NCBI GenBank assembly: GCA_032821775.1
Contig: JAVLRN010000003.1
Location: 1,984,001-2,048,000, forward strand
Direction: 5' to 3'
Length of the DNA: 64,000 bases
Origin: Sanguinoderma infundibulare
Lineage: Eukaryota > Basidiomycota > Agaricomycetes > Polyporales > Polyporaceae
Each line of letters starts with the position of its first letter. Position 1 is the stretch's first letter. The notes beneath the pieces are model-generated. The model was not told where the DNA came from, did not search any database, and saw only the letters and a list, made by a program, of their open reading frames with translations. The translations under genes were made by a program, and so were the position numbers. Positions 12,231 to 23,815 of the stretch are shown piece after piece.

Positions 12231-13542
12231 CACGGTCACGCCCGTGGTCGCCGAACGCGTTGGAACTTTTCGGAGAACGAGCCGGCTAGGAGATACCTGT
12301 CATGTCCGTGGACATCCGTCGTATGGGTGGCGGGAAGCCCGACATGGTCTGGCTGCGTGTTTTGGAACGGCAGGGGGCGAGAACGCGCGCCTCTACGACT
12401 TTGCCAGCTGGCTCATGGCCGAAGGCGAAGACCGCCCATGGCGGCAATTATCTATTTTCACTTTATGGACGAAATTCTGATACTCAGAACACCCAGCAGT
12501 CGCTGAGACGCCGCGTCGCAGCACCCGCGCTCGAACTCTCCTTGAGTCTTCAATATACAGATGCGGGTGAGCACAACAAATATCAAGGAGGCCCTTACAC
12601 CTTCTCTATGCCGTGTACGTGTATCCTGATATCAGTATTCTGGCTACATCTGATACGCTTCCAACAATATTTCAAGACTCGCCTCGTTGCAACACGCCTT
12701 CGCTCGTCGAACAAAAGCGCCGTGAGCGAACAAGTTTTCCCACCAGGGTCTCAGCCACGTGTTGGGCCACAGCTGATCGCTTTCAACTCGTCATAAAGGT
12801 CGTCGCCCTCCCGCTTCGCCAACTGTCACGCTTGGGCCTTTTGGAATGTGCGTCGCTAGCTTAGGCAGGTCCAAGAGCGCCGGACAATTACGTGAATCTC
12901 ATATTCCATATTTCCAGGTACGTGTATAGTGATTTTCAGTCGGCGGGCTTCTGGCCAGCTTCCGGTTCTGAACTCGCCCCCGCGAATCCAATGTTACCCT
13001 CACATGGATATGCCCGCATTTCTTGCTGAATGCTGCTGGAAGCGACCAAGGGTGGTACCCTGGTACGATATCCGGCCGCAGAAAAGTGGACTGCTAGGGA
13101 CCGCATCTTTTCCTCGCGGAGCGCATTTCTTCCGGAGTTACCGTCCCCCTCCGTTAACTAGCAGCAGAAAATCACTAGCAAACAGCCGAGCGCCGCGACT
13201 GTTTCTCACTGGCCACGGCCGAACGGGCACTCTACCCCCGCAAGGTAAGGACGACGATTGTCAGTACACGGCCTTGCGACTGAGCTTTGTGTATTGACCG
13301 ACTGTCTGATTAGCTCCCTTGTGCCGGACAATGGCACCAATGACGTACATACAGATTAACCCTCCGCCCTCGGCGACCGAGGCCGGACGAGGACGATGCG
13401 GCACACAGATTCCATCTATAAAAGGATAGCTGAAAGAAAGAGTGAGTCCGCAACCCTTACTTCTCTCCCCCATCTGAACCCTCAGCAGGAACTCAGGCTC
13501 CTTTGCGTCACGAATCTCTAGCTTGAAACCTCTTCGATCATC
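12231..13542. other. Non-coding interval before the zinc-finger gene
   Basis: About 1.3 kb without a supportable gene. The first part may be decayed continuation of the P450 remnant; the last part is the promoter of the downstream zinc-finger gene. Confidence 0.4.
13417..13425 (+). promoter_or_regulatory. Putative TATA box of the C2H2 gene
   Basis: TATAAAAGG about 120 bases before the ATG at 13543, a plausible distance for a fungal core promoter. Inferred from sequence only. Confidence 0.45.
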
Positions 13543-14829
13543 ATGCGAGCAGATCAGCACACTTACGCTGCCAATGAGGCCACGACGTCGAAGAAGGTTC
13601 GTCATGCTGCGAGTTTGTGGCTGTCGATACTCGCCCATTCATTGACCTCCTCGTGTTCTAGAGGGCGCGTGTACGCTGTGACGTGTGTGATAAAAGTCTC
13701 GCTGGTGATCTTGCCAGGCACAAGCGGACTCACGCAAAGCCGTAAGCAGCCCGAATCTTTCTGAGCGGTGAGCGTGATCGCTGACAGCCAAAATTTCAGC
13801 CACATCCCCTGCGATTTCGCGCGGGAGGGCTGTAAACTCATGTTCAATCAACGATCCAACTTGCGAAGTCACGTCGCAGCGAAGCAGTGAGCCAATCCCG
13901 GCCCTCGTGGTTTCATCTTCAATTTTACTGATTCATGGCCTCTCAGCACGCACGAGATTCGTTATTACTGTCCTTACACGATAGTAGACGCGAACGGTGC
14001 TGTAGTCGGTCCTTGTACATACACCGCGTCTGGGGCATCCGCTTTCTCGGCCCACAAGAATCGTCCGGGTAATCACGGACCGTTGCAGAGAGAGTACCTT
14101 CCTTCCAAGGCTCATCCCCCTGTGGTACCCCCACAAGCACAAGCCGTTCGCAATGGAACCGATTCTTGGGGTACCACAACTGCGCAAATTCCTCAAGTCC
14201 AGCTTGACCGGGTCTCTGGCGACGTCTTCTGCTCTCCGCTAGTCTCGTCGACGCCGTCTCCGTTCTATCACGGCGGGTGGCAGACCCAGCTCGGAACGCA
14301 GGAAGCTGACCCGGGCTTCTCTTGGCCCTCGGCTGCTCGGCAAGGGGGATTCGTGGACAACATGGCCTGGTCTTCACAAGGTCCTCGAGTCGATCAGCGG
14401 AACTGGCCTTCGGTCGTCCCGAGTGCGCCAATGATGACACAGAACTTCATCGACGCCGACCTGAACTACCCCACACCTTGGCACCAGACGGTTCCCGGGA
14501 CGGCCACCTCGACAGCCTATGCGTTGGCTTGCTTGGATATAGGGTCTTCCGCGCAAGGCCAGGTTCAGGACTCGGACATGCTGGGGACATACCGAGTGCA
14601 TGCCCCGAACGGCCTCCTGGAGTCCCAACCATTGCAGGGCTCGTCATTTGACATGTCGTCCTTGGACCGCCTGCCGGAGTCCTCGACGTCTCAGCACGGC
14701 GTCGAGATGAGCGTTCCCGAAGACTTCATCCGCCCGCACGGACTCAACCTGGGACGACGTGGGGTCGGCCTCGCGTCCACACTCCAGCCGGACTCCTCGT
14801 CGTATCCTGTCACCGAAGCGTGGAGCTAG
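13543..14829 (+). CDS. C2H2 zinc-finger transcription factor
   Basis: Probable nuclear DNA-binding regulator. Four exons (13543-13596, 13662-13741, 13800-13886, 13947-14829), phases consistent, give 367 residues. The first finger lies near residues 23-42: CDVCDKSLAGDLARHKRTH (C-x2-C...H-x3-H). A second, atypical one follows across an intron: CDFAREGCKLMFNQRSNLRS then HVAAKH, with six residues between the cysteines. A third Cys/His cluster (YYCPYTIVDANG, then PCTYT, then HKNRPGNH) may be a degenerate finger. The remaining 250 residues are Ser/Pro/Gln-rich and disordered, as in activation regions. The fingers are split by introns at positions conserved in phase. No target can be read from the sequence. 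The decayed P450 upstream makes an old specialised-metabolism locus conceivable but unproven. Confidence 0.75.
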
Positions 14830-16199
14830 CGCGGATATGTGGAAGCAGCGTCATGTCGCGGGCCGCGTGCGTAGATAGAGCTAATAAAATGACGAGAACA
14901 TGAGAGCGCGTATGATGGCAAAAACAAATGAAGGTCGCGGCCCAGCCACCAGTGTGCTCCGCCGACAGGCTGTCCGGTCGAACCCTTGCCCTTCGAACCA
15001 AACGACCGAAGCGTCGTCCGAGGATGTGATCTTGGAGGGCGAGTATCCCTCGGCGCGCTCGCCGACCTCGACATGCAAAGGCCAGGGGGGAGGGGGACGA
15101 TGGACCCTTCAACTTCTCCAAGACGATATGTATGGCGGCGATCATGACACCCACCGGGCCCGAGCGCGATCTCCGTCGAGAACCACCGAGGACGGAAGAA
15201 GGACCCATGCGGGGCTGGGGACGATCGATTGCGAATCTCACCCTTCCACCCTTCGCGGGAGACCTCGCGTCGAAGCCAAGTTATGGAGAACGAACCTCGC
15301 CGTCGTGAGAGCCCCGCCATGAACCCCTCCCCTCGTATGAACACATCCAGCTGATCACCGGCCTGTCTGTGCAGCACCTTCACGAGCCGATCCAGGTGTT
15401 CTAGCGGTCTCCATGGGCTCGGCGCACTGTTTCACATGCCTTGTCGAGAACCGAGGGTCGTGGCAGATCGAGGAAGGGATGGAAAGATCGTCGGCCGGTG
15501 TCCCAACCTCCGAGTCGGTCATGGAGGCAGAGCTCGTTCCCCTTGCCCTGTGTCTGTCCACCCGCGCCGTCCCACGTCACTCCGGCGGAAGAGGATGTTG
15601 TATCCAAGGCATCTCTGTCCGCCAACGACTGACCTCCGTCAGTTAACAAAGGCGGACGAGAGAGACGCACCTAGAAGAATATCCCGTTTATTCAGCTGTG
15701 TTCGCACCTCAGGCACCTGAACGTTGACCCGCATACCATTGCGCCACCCGGTCTGCCACCTGTGCCACTGTTCCTTCCGCATTTTGAATCCACATGCGCC
15801 GTTTGAAACGAGCGAGGAGACCACAGCCGGCGGGAGCAGTGCGTCATGCATGAGGGGGAGGAGAGAGAAGGCTCGCATAGAGTCAAAGTTAGCACTGGAG
15901 CTCGGGCTTCGTCCAAGGTCAAATCGGCGTGAGGTGCGTTGGCTACAAAGAGCCGCTGCAAGCAAGTTGCAAGGCAACTTGGTATGGCTCTTTACCAAGT
16001 ATGGGTCACAACGTTCGAACGCCCAACATCCTCCGAAAGAAGTCACGCGAACTAAATCGTGTATAAGGGAGTATTATATAACAGTACCGAACTACAAGAG
16101 AACCTTACAATCCAGTGTACGAAGACGAGGACACGAGAGATAGTGGAGCTCGGATACAGTAGACAGACGGAACGATGGAAGGAGCGGAGAAGAGTCCGC
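14830..16199. other. Gene-poor interval
   Basis: About 1.4 kb between the zinc-finger gene and the convergent epoxide hydrolase. Open frames exist on both strands (for example 14826-15383 minus, 15639-16046 minus) but show no domain, no compatible introns and no consistent codon use. I see nothing else in it. Confidence 0.4.
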
Positions 16200-17567
16200 T
16201 CATCGGTCCGCCGGCGCGACCTCCTCAAACCACGCCAGCAGCGCGCCATTCACCTCGTCCGGGACCTCGAGCTGCACCCAATGCCCGGTATCGAACATGT
16301 GCACGACCCCGTTCGGACACATCCGGCGCATTATGTCCTCGGATGGCCTCGCGAGGCAGATGCGGTCGCGCTCGCATCCGGCGAAGAACACGGGGTGCTC
16401 GAGCTTCAGCTTGTCCTGGACGGCTGTTGTTGACGAGGACCGAGCATGCGTTGAGTCAATGACCGTCCCGGAAGAGGAAGTGAACAAGAAGTGAGAGAGA
16501 CGCACCTTTATCGTCGTTACTCATGAGGTCCGAGGCCATGACCTTGAACCACTTGAGCGCCGCGCTGAGCCCACCGGCCTGACGCCAGCCGGAGAGCATG
16601 TGGGCATGCTCCTAAACGTCGTATCATGTCACATAACGTTGAAACGAACCAAATTGACATCGCAGGTCGGTGAGTTGATGAGTGCACATAACGCAACGAT
16701 CGGTTGAGACGCGCACCTGAGGCGAAATGAAGGGCGCGATCGGTGCCCTCTCGTCCGCCGTGAGCCACGGTTCGAGCTTTCCGGGGGGAGCGAGGATCGT
16801 CTTCCAGAGGTCGGTGTCCTCGGTATACCAAAGCGAAAGCAAGGATTCGATCTAGAGTCCCGAAAACACAGAGTGAGCGGGACGGACGCAGCTGACAGGA
16901 GTAATAAGACGCACATTGGCGTCCACGACGTCCTCTGCAGAGTCTTCAGCGAGGTATCTGTACGTGGATCAGACATTAATAAAGTCCACATGGACATAGT
17001 GGAAGGAGCGCATACAGCCAGTATCCAAACAGTTCCGCGCCCGCCAGGTCTTTCTGGTAGCCGAGGACGGCCTTCAAGTTGAAGCCGGGCAAAGGAGGGC
17101 AGTATCCACTTGCGAGGAACGCGAACGCTGTGAAGCGGGTCGGAAAATACATCCCAAGACGCGAGACGAGGATAGATCCCCTGCGAAATACGGGTGGTGG
17201 TAGCGGTGGTTAGGACTTTGGCAGGTGGAATGCGACCTAAACCGTACCAGTCATGACCAATGGCAATTACGCGCGTGACGTTGAAGTGATCGAGGATGTC
17301 GACGAGGTCCGCGACAACCTTGCTGGGAACGTAGTTGTCCACGCTCGAGGGCTTGGACGAGCCGCCGTGTCCTAGCAGGTCAGGCGCGAGGATACCATAG
17401 CCAGCCTGAGCGAAGAACGCAACCTGATGCCGCCAGTCGTACGAGGTCGAGGGGAAGCCATGGACGAAGAGCAGGGTAGGTTTCGCAGGGTCGGTGGCTA
17501 GGGAGACGAAAGTGTGATAGGTGTTTCCGGACCTGGTTAGGATGTCCTCGTACGCGCGAGGATCCAT
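16200..17567 (-). CDS. Epoxide hydrolase, alpha/beta-hydrolase fold
   Basis: Soluble-type hydrolase that opens epoxides to diols. The start is MDPRAYEDIL at 17567; six exons run to the TGA at 16202-16200. The HGFPSTSYDWRHQ block carries the HGxP oxyanion motif. The nucleophile motif GHDWG is split by the first intron (17181-17247) and rejoined in phase, giving the catalytic Asp. The lid region holds GFNLKAVLGYQKDLAGAE and GYWLYLAEDSAEDVV. The C-terminal part has HPVFFAGCERDRI (acid region) and MFDTGHWVQLEVPDEVN with the catalytic His. It resembles the bifunctional/soluble epoxide hydrolases of Agaricomycetes. Such genes are often multicopy and act in lipid or xenobiotic metabolism; the physiological substrate is not evident. 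No signal peptide is visible. Confidence 0.9.
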
Positions 17568-18461
17568 AGTAAGGTGAAGAAGAAGAGTGCAGCCTAGGAC
17601 GGAACAAGAGGCGGAGCGTTGCAGAGGAGATGTGTAGAATCCGAGCAAGGAGGAGGACTACTTAAAGGGCCCAGGCGCCCAAGTGGCCGTTCGAGCAGGT
17701 TCGCTCTTTGTCTTGGCTGGGCCCAAGCGGCCACCAGGTCGGCAGCCACATGTCAGGCCAGAAGCTCGGGGGCGGTTTGGGGGGACGCGTGAAGATCTCT
17801 GAGTTCGTGAAGACAAAGGAAGGAGAGGGAGGTTGCAAAGGGTGCTGTGTGGCATACAACTTGGGAACGAAGAGATTAGATGGATAGAAACCGAAGTAAA
17901 CAGGATAAGAGACACGGAGACGCGGAATATACCATCACAGAAGCCAAACGGCTCCTCTTCATGCAGCAACAAAGGGATAATGTCGACCCAGCTTCGCCGG
18001 TGCCATGGTTCTCAAGACTTTTGACCGAGACAGGTTGGGATCTGAGGCATGAGGACCGCCTTATGAAGACCAGAGGCCGTTTGAACGCAAGCAATCTAGA
18101 CGCGGTTTACTGTGTGATAACGAGAATGAGTACAACCTGGCGTGAATATAGACGTGGCATACGCACGTGGCAGATCTAGAAGATGGCGGTAGCTGTGGGA
18201 GAGCCGAGACATAGTACGTGGGTTGTCTGCATGTACAGAGCAGAGCACATCGAAAAGGAGAGAATGCGACTGCTATGGACGACCAGATGGCAAAGTCGAG
18301 GAAGACGAGCTTCGCAGGCGTTGGATGTGCTCCTTCGCCGCTGTCACTGTCACCGTGACAAATTGGGAAGCACGGCAGGCCGGCCCGGTCCCCAGCTATC
18401 CAAAATGAGGCTTGCATGACGTCAGGGATGCGGTCACTTGCAGTTATCCTCCCCGTTCGCT
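17568..18461. other. Divergent intergenic region, epoxide hydrolase / Rcf2-like A
   Basis: About 890 bases. It contains a 13-base palindrome TGTCACCGTGACA at 18348-18360 and a perfect CRE octamer at 18417-18424 close to the start of the plus-strand gene. No further gene is supported. Confidence 0.45.
18417..18424. promoter_or_regulatory. Perfect CRE/bZIP site TGACGTCA
   Basis: Palindromic octamer bound by ATF/CREB-type bZIP factors, 38 bases upstream of the ATG at 18462. The 12-mer ATGACGTCAGGG at 18416-18427 recurs at 23359-23370. Binding is inferred from the consensus. Confidence 0.5.
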
Positions 18462-19442
18462 ATGGCGCAAACGACCTTCCATCTTATCACCATGAAGGTG
18501 AGTAGTCTCTTCAGAGTGCAGCATCGCTCAAACGCTCAGGTCCTGCTCGAAACATCCTTGCAGTTCCTCACACAAGAGGAACAGGATGCCCAGCAGCGGG
18601 CCACCATAATAGGAGGGTTAAAGGGACTGCTCGGCGGCTTCGCTCTCACCATCCCTGCGTCCTACTACCTCCAGCGCAGATCGGCGTACTACCGCAAACT
18701 ACAGCCGTCCCTCAAGACGCTCGGCGTCGTCCTCGTCGTCGTTCCTGCCTGCGTCATCTCGGCAGAGAAAGCCGGGATAGCATATGAGCGAGACCAGTGG
18801 TGCGTTCCACACCCTATGTATGAGCTGCATCGTATCCAGACCTTGAGTTGATATGCAGGAAGGACTCCGGCCAGACGGAGCTGGAGCTCCAGCAGGAGGC
18901 CCACTGGGAGGCCCTCACTCCTGGCCAGAAGGTCAGCGATTTCGTGAGGCGGCACGAGTACGGTGTCATTGTCGGAAGCTGGGCCGTTGCCATGACTGGT
19001 GCACTCCGCTACGCGTTGAAAGATCCGTGAGTGCAACACGCAGTTGGAGATCAAGTGGTTCAGGGTGCTCACTGTGTTATCCTCCCCTCCTCTCCCACAC
19101 AGGGTGCAAAGCACTCCGCAAAAGGCTCGCCGCAATGCTTGTTGAATTCCGGCTGCTGCTCTCATAGGTTCACTATAGGTTGTCCAAGCTCGTGTTTGGG
19201 CGCAAGGCTTGACCGTTGGCATCATCATCGCCGCTGGTATCTTGACTCACGCGCAGCGTGCGCGAGTATACGAGGAGGAGGATGACCGCGGGGTCAGGCG
19301 CTTGGTCAGTAATGATTCCCAGGAACTCTGCCTATGGTCTCTAATTCGGAACACCTCTGTGCAGCCTACCGACCATTCTTGGGTGGTTGCACTGCAGAAG
19401 AGGGAGAAAGAGAAGCAGCAAGCGAAGGCGGAACCCAATTGA
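18462..19442 (+). CDS. HIG1-domain respiratory supercomplex factor, Rcf2-like (copy A)
   Basis: Mitochondrial inner-membrane protein that associates with cytochrome oxidase supercomplexes. Six exons (18462-18497, 18564-18799, 18859-19026, 19103-19124, 19179-19304, 19365-19442) give 221 residues. The first exon ends at a Met-Lys pair exactly where copy B (41835-42620) is also split. Two or three membrane segments are visible (LLGGFALTIPASYYL, TLGVVLVVVPACVI, VIVGSWAVAMTGAL). The HIG1 signature is VVQARVWAQGLTVGIIIAAG, with the conserved Q/R/Q pattern. The short exon 19103-19124 encodes VQSTPQK, which copy B has as YQSTPQK; the following intron begins GC instead of GT. Compared with copy B the acidic loop EEEDDRGVRRL near the C-terminus is an insertion. 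Confidence 0.82.
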
Positions 19443-20965
19443 TCAGAAGAAGTGCTCATGGAATCCTGGCTGCCGTGCCAATATCCAGAAATGAAGCGGA
19501 ACATACCTAACATTAATCTCGGCACCTTGTTGTATCGACGTACTGAAGTTTGAAAGTGCGGATCTGTATGATATTAAGACTAAACAGAGTATCGGTGGGG
19601 TCAGCTCGAAGCCGTACAAACCTGATGGTCACACCTCGAGGATTGCCATCTGCAGGTACGCTTCTCAAATCAGTACTAGTTGCTGCTAACCAATTGAACT
19701 GAAATGGTGGCGTTTATTCGGCAATAGGGTGGGTGGATTGCACAAGACGAGGTGCGCCGACCATCACGCACCGCAACGCCCGAGGCAGCCCAGACGCCGG
19801 CTGTGAGTTCCTATACGAGGCTGCATTACCTCGTATCACGTCCTTCTCTTGACGTTGCCAGAGAGCATGCACCCTACACGTTTAGCAAGTAACCCAACGT
19901 TTCGGGGAGCAAAATGCGTTATGAAGGCTGTGGGGTCCGGAAACACTGTTCCTGAGCTCGTACGAAATAGCTGCTGCATCGGGCCTAGTGAGGCGAACCA
20001 GTGCCGATCGTTTCAACTACGACGCGTACGCACCTACGACGAGCCCCCAAGAGGCATCCCAGGAGTCGAGTGAGGAAGTCCATCCTCCGAGCCGGGCTAT
20101 GTGTAAGACTTGTGGAGAAGGTGGCGGTGTCGATGTCGGTTGCTGCAGCTTCCCAGGCCCCTGCCGAGATCTTGCGAATATCAGACAAAGTCGCGTCGAT
20201 GTACACAACAGTGACACTACTCAGTTCTCCGGAGTCCCGAGAACTACAGCCTGCGCGCGCCACGGGCGCAGTGTAACCAAGTGCGGGAGACGCACGGTGA
20301 CGTCCTGGTCCGGCCTGAGCTCGGATGCCGATCGGGAGAAAGGCCGACACCATCTGGATTACTCGTGGGCCTGGTACGATTGGGAATCAGACCGTGAACC
20401 ACCGCTGCAGCGTCCGTGTGCGGTGGTGAGATGACAAAAGACGCATGAGTCGCGAAGCCGGCCCCGGGACCAGTACTTGGTAAGAAGCCCCTAACTCTGT
20501 TTCTTCCCTCCTCTCCTCCATCTCCTCGAACTGCTGGCATCTTCGCATTGAGCCCCGCCTTCCGCTCTCTTCCTCGACCGCAGTTGCTGCGCCAGGACCG
20601 ACAAATCATCGCTGAGGAGGCTGAGACTTTTTTAGGAACATGGGTCGATATTTCATCAGGTGAGTCTGAGCCGCCCGTTCGAGTCGCAGTCGCGCCGTGG
20701 CCGAGGACCGGCGTCTAGGCGGCACCTCACCGCAAGCGACCATCTTTGCCGTCCCCGTCGTCCTCCGCCGCCCGAGTCTCACCCTCTCTCGTTCTCCCTC
20801 TATCCTTCGCCGTCCTCGTCAGCTTCACCCGCAGTCGGTGGAGCCGTCGTCAAGTCCATCCGGGATATTTTTCGAATCCCCCTACTCCGTTCTTCGGCCA
20901 CGGCCCATTCAAAATCAACATTCCTGCACCTCTCTGGTCCCTGCCTCTCGTTGCTCACCCAACAC
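19443..20965. other. Intergenic interval
   Basis: About 1.5 kb. Open frames at 19985-20434 exist on both strands but carry no recognisable domain or consistent exon structure. The last 300 bases are pyrimidine-rich leader sequence of the next gene. Confidence 0.4.
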
Positions 20966-22271
20966 ATGTCGCTCTCTAGGTCTCTCTCTCTCGCCGGCTC
21001 CCTGGTCGGCGCGGTGTGCAACCTCGCGTTTGCGCTCCGCCTCCTCGCCCTCTCGCGCTCGCTCGGCTGGGAAAGCGACAGTGAGTGGGAAGGCTCCGCC
21101 GACGCCTGGGCAGTCGACTCTGTCCGGGTCGTATGGGCCCTCCTGTTCGTGTACTTTGCCGCCGCGGCGACGTCGTGCCTCATTGGCTTCGTTGGCATCG
21201 CCAAGGTACGTCCTTTTGTCCCGCTGCTTTCATTCCTGCCCGCAACACCGCCGGCTTCTCTCCATCTCCATCTCTCTGTCTCCCACCGTTGCCTCGTTCT
21301 CATACACCGTTCTTTCCGCTTTTGCAGCACGTCCGCCTCTTCGTGCGCATCTACCGCGACTATTCGATCGCGGACTTTGTCTTCGTGACTCTCGCCACCC
21401 TCGGCGTCAGCTACACCACGTTCAGCCAGCCATACGTGCGGTCGACGGTGTGCGAAGAGCTGTCCCGCCACCCCGAGCTCATGCGCGACATGGGCGACAT
21501 GGGCCTCTCGCTCGAGAACTGCGAGCAGTGGTTCGAGCGCGCCGTCGTCGCCGTGCTGGGCATCATGTTCATCCTCATCGTCGTCCGGGTGAGTGTCTTC
21601 CCTTCTTCCTTAAGCCTCCTTTCTATCATGCCGCCGCCGCCGCCACCTACATCGGCTCTCGTCCCACCAATCATTCTAGCCGTTGACTGTCTCAGGTCAC
21701 GTCACGTTTTATCGTTAGCGACGTGTATGCTGGCCCAAAGACTGAGGGTGGCGCGGTCCGGAAATTGAGTCAGAATGCTGACATATCCTCATTTTTGTTG
21801 CGCGACATGGGCCGCGCTCCGAACTCGCAGCTGCACATCGTCATTGCGCTCTCGCAATATTTCAGCTACCTCTCCCGCGAAGTGCTCGCCGGCGTCCGGA
21901 CACATATTCCCGGCATGCGCGCCATCAAGACCGACGTGCCGCTGCAACGCATCTACTTGATGCCGACCCCAACGTCGCCCTCGGCTTCGTCCCTGGACGG
22001 ACGGTCACATCACTTGTCGACATCGGACACAGACATCACTGTCTACGCTACGGTGCCCATTGGAGGGATGTCGGAGGAAGAGGCACGGAGGATGCACGCT
22101 ATGCCGGCATGGATCGCGACAACGCCCGTCGTCTGCACGAGCTCGCCAAGTCCGCGGTCCCACCGGCATTCACACTCGCACTCGCACTCGCATGCACGGT
22201 CGCACTCGCACTCACACAGGCATACAAGTTCGCGGCCTGTGAGCGACGAGAAGACACTGATCGAGGCCTGA
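20966..22271 (+). CDS. Multi-pass membrane protein with histidine-rich cytoplasmic tail
   Basis: Three exons (20966-21205, 21328-21588, 21831-22271), in phase, give 313 residues. The ATG at 20966 puts a hydrophobic helix first (LAGSLVGAVCNLAFALRLLA), followed by WALLFVYFAAAATSCLIGFV, then FVFVTLATLGVSYTT and ERAVVAVLGIMFILIVV: four predicted membrane spans, tetraspan-like. The loop between spans 3 and 4 contains two cysteines (STVCEEL, ENCEQW). The C-terminal 140 residues start with IALSQYFSYLSREV, then are polar and end in a Ser-His repeat (residues about 277-300) and SRPVSDEKTLIEA. Similar basidiomycete proteins are unannotated. The His-rich tail could bind metal ions. I do not recognise a characterised family and assign no function. 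Confidence 0.72.
22140..22235 (+). repeat. Short imperfect CACTCG repeat encoding Ser-His
   Basis: Hexanucleotide-like repetition (CACTCG units with variants) inside the last exon of the membrane protein. It encodes alternating Ser and His and is prone to slippage. Confidence 0.6.
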
Positions 22272-23815
22272 TTGGTCTCCGTCCGGGTTCTCGTTCGATC
22301 GGGGTGTCGAGGAGCTCCGTTTCTGCTCGGCCTGCTCGGTGCCAGTACCGTACCCTGTTTCGGTTGCGAGGGACGGCAGCGCTCTGGTGCTGAGGAGGGC
22401 GGAGTACCGTTCTGTTTCCATACTGTTGATGGATATTGTGCATATTTCCGTGACCGACTAGCGTGTATTCGAGTATGTCCCAGTACGTATAGGTTATAAT
22501 CTTGTCGTTTCGTAGGTTCCCAGATATCAATGATGCCGCTTACGCTTTTTGCTCGAGTAGCCCTACAGATGAGGCCTCAGAGGTCTTGACATTCGCCACC
22601 CATCCTCCTTTTTCTGGCCTCCATGACCCATCATGCATCCTATCACACTTTGCGCCATCCATCATCGTTGCATCCTCTTGGCATCCACATCCACATCCAC
22701 ATCTTCGCACTGGCTAGTGCCGGTCTACGGTACATACATCTGGATATATTCTTGCAGATCGGGACCGCCGGTGTTTGCCTTGGGTTCCCCCCCCCCCCCC
22801 TGGCGCGTCCGCCCGGCATTGGTATCGGCCTGTGGATATATTCCTGTGGGTTACGTACGCCGGGATTACTCATGTGTGTATACTTAGTTCCTCAGAGCAA
22901 GCACTAGTACCGCAACCTTTATCCGGGGATGATGGATGTGGAGCCTGGACTGGGCCCGTGGCCTTGTCGTCGTCGACTGGTCCGGCGTGTGAACGCGATC
23001 GTCCCACAGCGCAGCTCATGCCGAAGTTGGGGATATGAGACTGAGACGTGAGTTCGCGTAAGTGATGAAAGGGTGGGAAGGGCGTCGTGGGTCGGGCTGG
23101 ATGCATGGAACGTGGCTCGAGGAGCATACGGGCGAAGGTTGCGGGAGCTGTGTCGTTCGAAGTCGAAGCAGGCTGGGGCCCGAAAATGAGCGCACTGAGC
23201 CGGGGGGACGGGCTTGCGTGGGTTGCCGGGAAGTTGCCAAGGGCACTGGGACTGTTGGAGATGGCAGGGCTCGCGGGGCGACGGCGGGGAAGATGTGGAG
23301 GGTGCTGTCAGTGTTCAATAAGCTGGCTCTTCGAATTCGGGGGCGGGCCTGGGTCTGGATGACGTCAGGGCTCAGACGGGCGGGCGGTCGTAGAGCGGCG
23401 GCTGAGGCTGAAGGGGCTGCAGAAAGAGGTTGTGTGGGATGCGCTGCTCGAGGACGAAGAGTGTTCTTCAGGTGCACTTGTTTCAGTCGGGGCGGGGCGT
23501 GCGGGGTTTGCCGCAGGCGCATGCCAAGAGCGGTCAGTGCAGATCATCGGCGGACACCAGAAGTACTGCGAGGTCGATCCAGGTTGGATGGCGGTAATTT
23601 AAAGACGAGGTAAAAGATAGGTAGGACATGCTCGGTTTGGAGCGGGGGCGTGGGCTGGAATGGGAGAATTTGTAGATGGTGCGTCGGGCGCCTGGCAGTC
23701 TCAGTCTCCGTCTGAGGGACAGTCTGGTCTGGCCGAGACTGTCCTCCATCATCGTCCTCGCTCTCGCCACATATACCCCTCCTCTCGTCCTTCTTCCATC
23801 CCCTCACCACCCCCC
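22272..23815. other. Intergenic interval with simple repeats
   Basis: About 1.5 kb. It holds a short CCACAT repeat (about 22682-22703), a run of 14 C at 22787-22800, and a second TGACGTCA octamer at 23360-23367. The frame 23062-23613 is open but shows no domain. No gene is supported. Confidence 0.45.
22787..22800 (+). repeat. Poly-C homopolymer
   Basis: Fourteen consecutive C. The length may be uncertain in the assembly. Confidence 0.8.

Noticed and set aside
14826..15383. 185-codon minus-strand frame downstream of the zinc-finger gene
   Set aside because: Low-complexity, Arg/Ser-rich translation without motifs; likely the 3' region of the zinc-finger gene read backwards.
20660..20965. Upstream in-frame extension of the His-tailed membrane protein
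   Set aside because: The extension has no ATG supporting it before 20966 and reads as pyrimidine-rich leader; starting at 20966 puts the hydrophobic helix first.
23062..23613. 183-codon plus-strand frame
   Set aside because: Gly/Arg-rich translation without domain, in the promoter region of the Ofd1-like gene.
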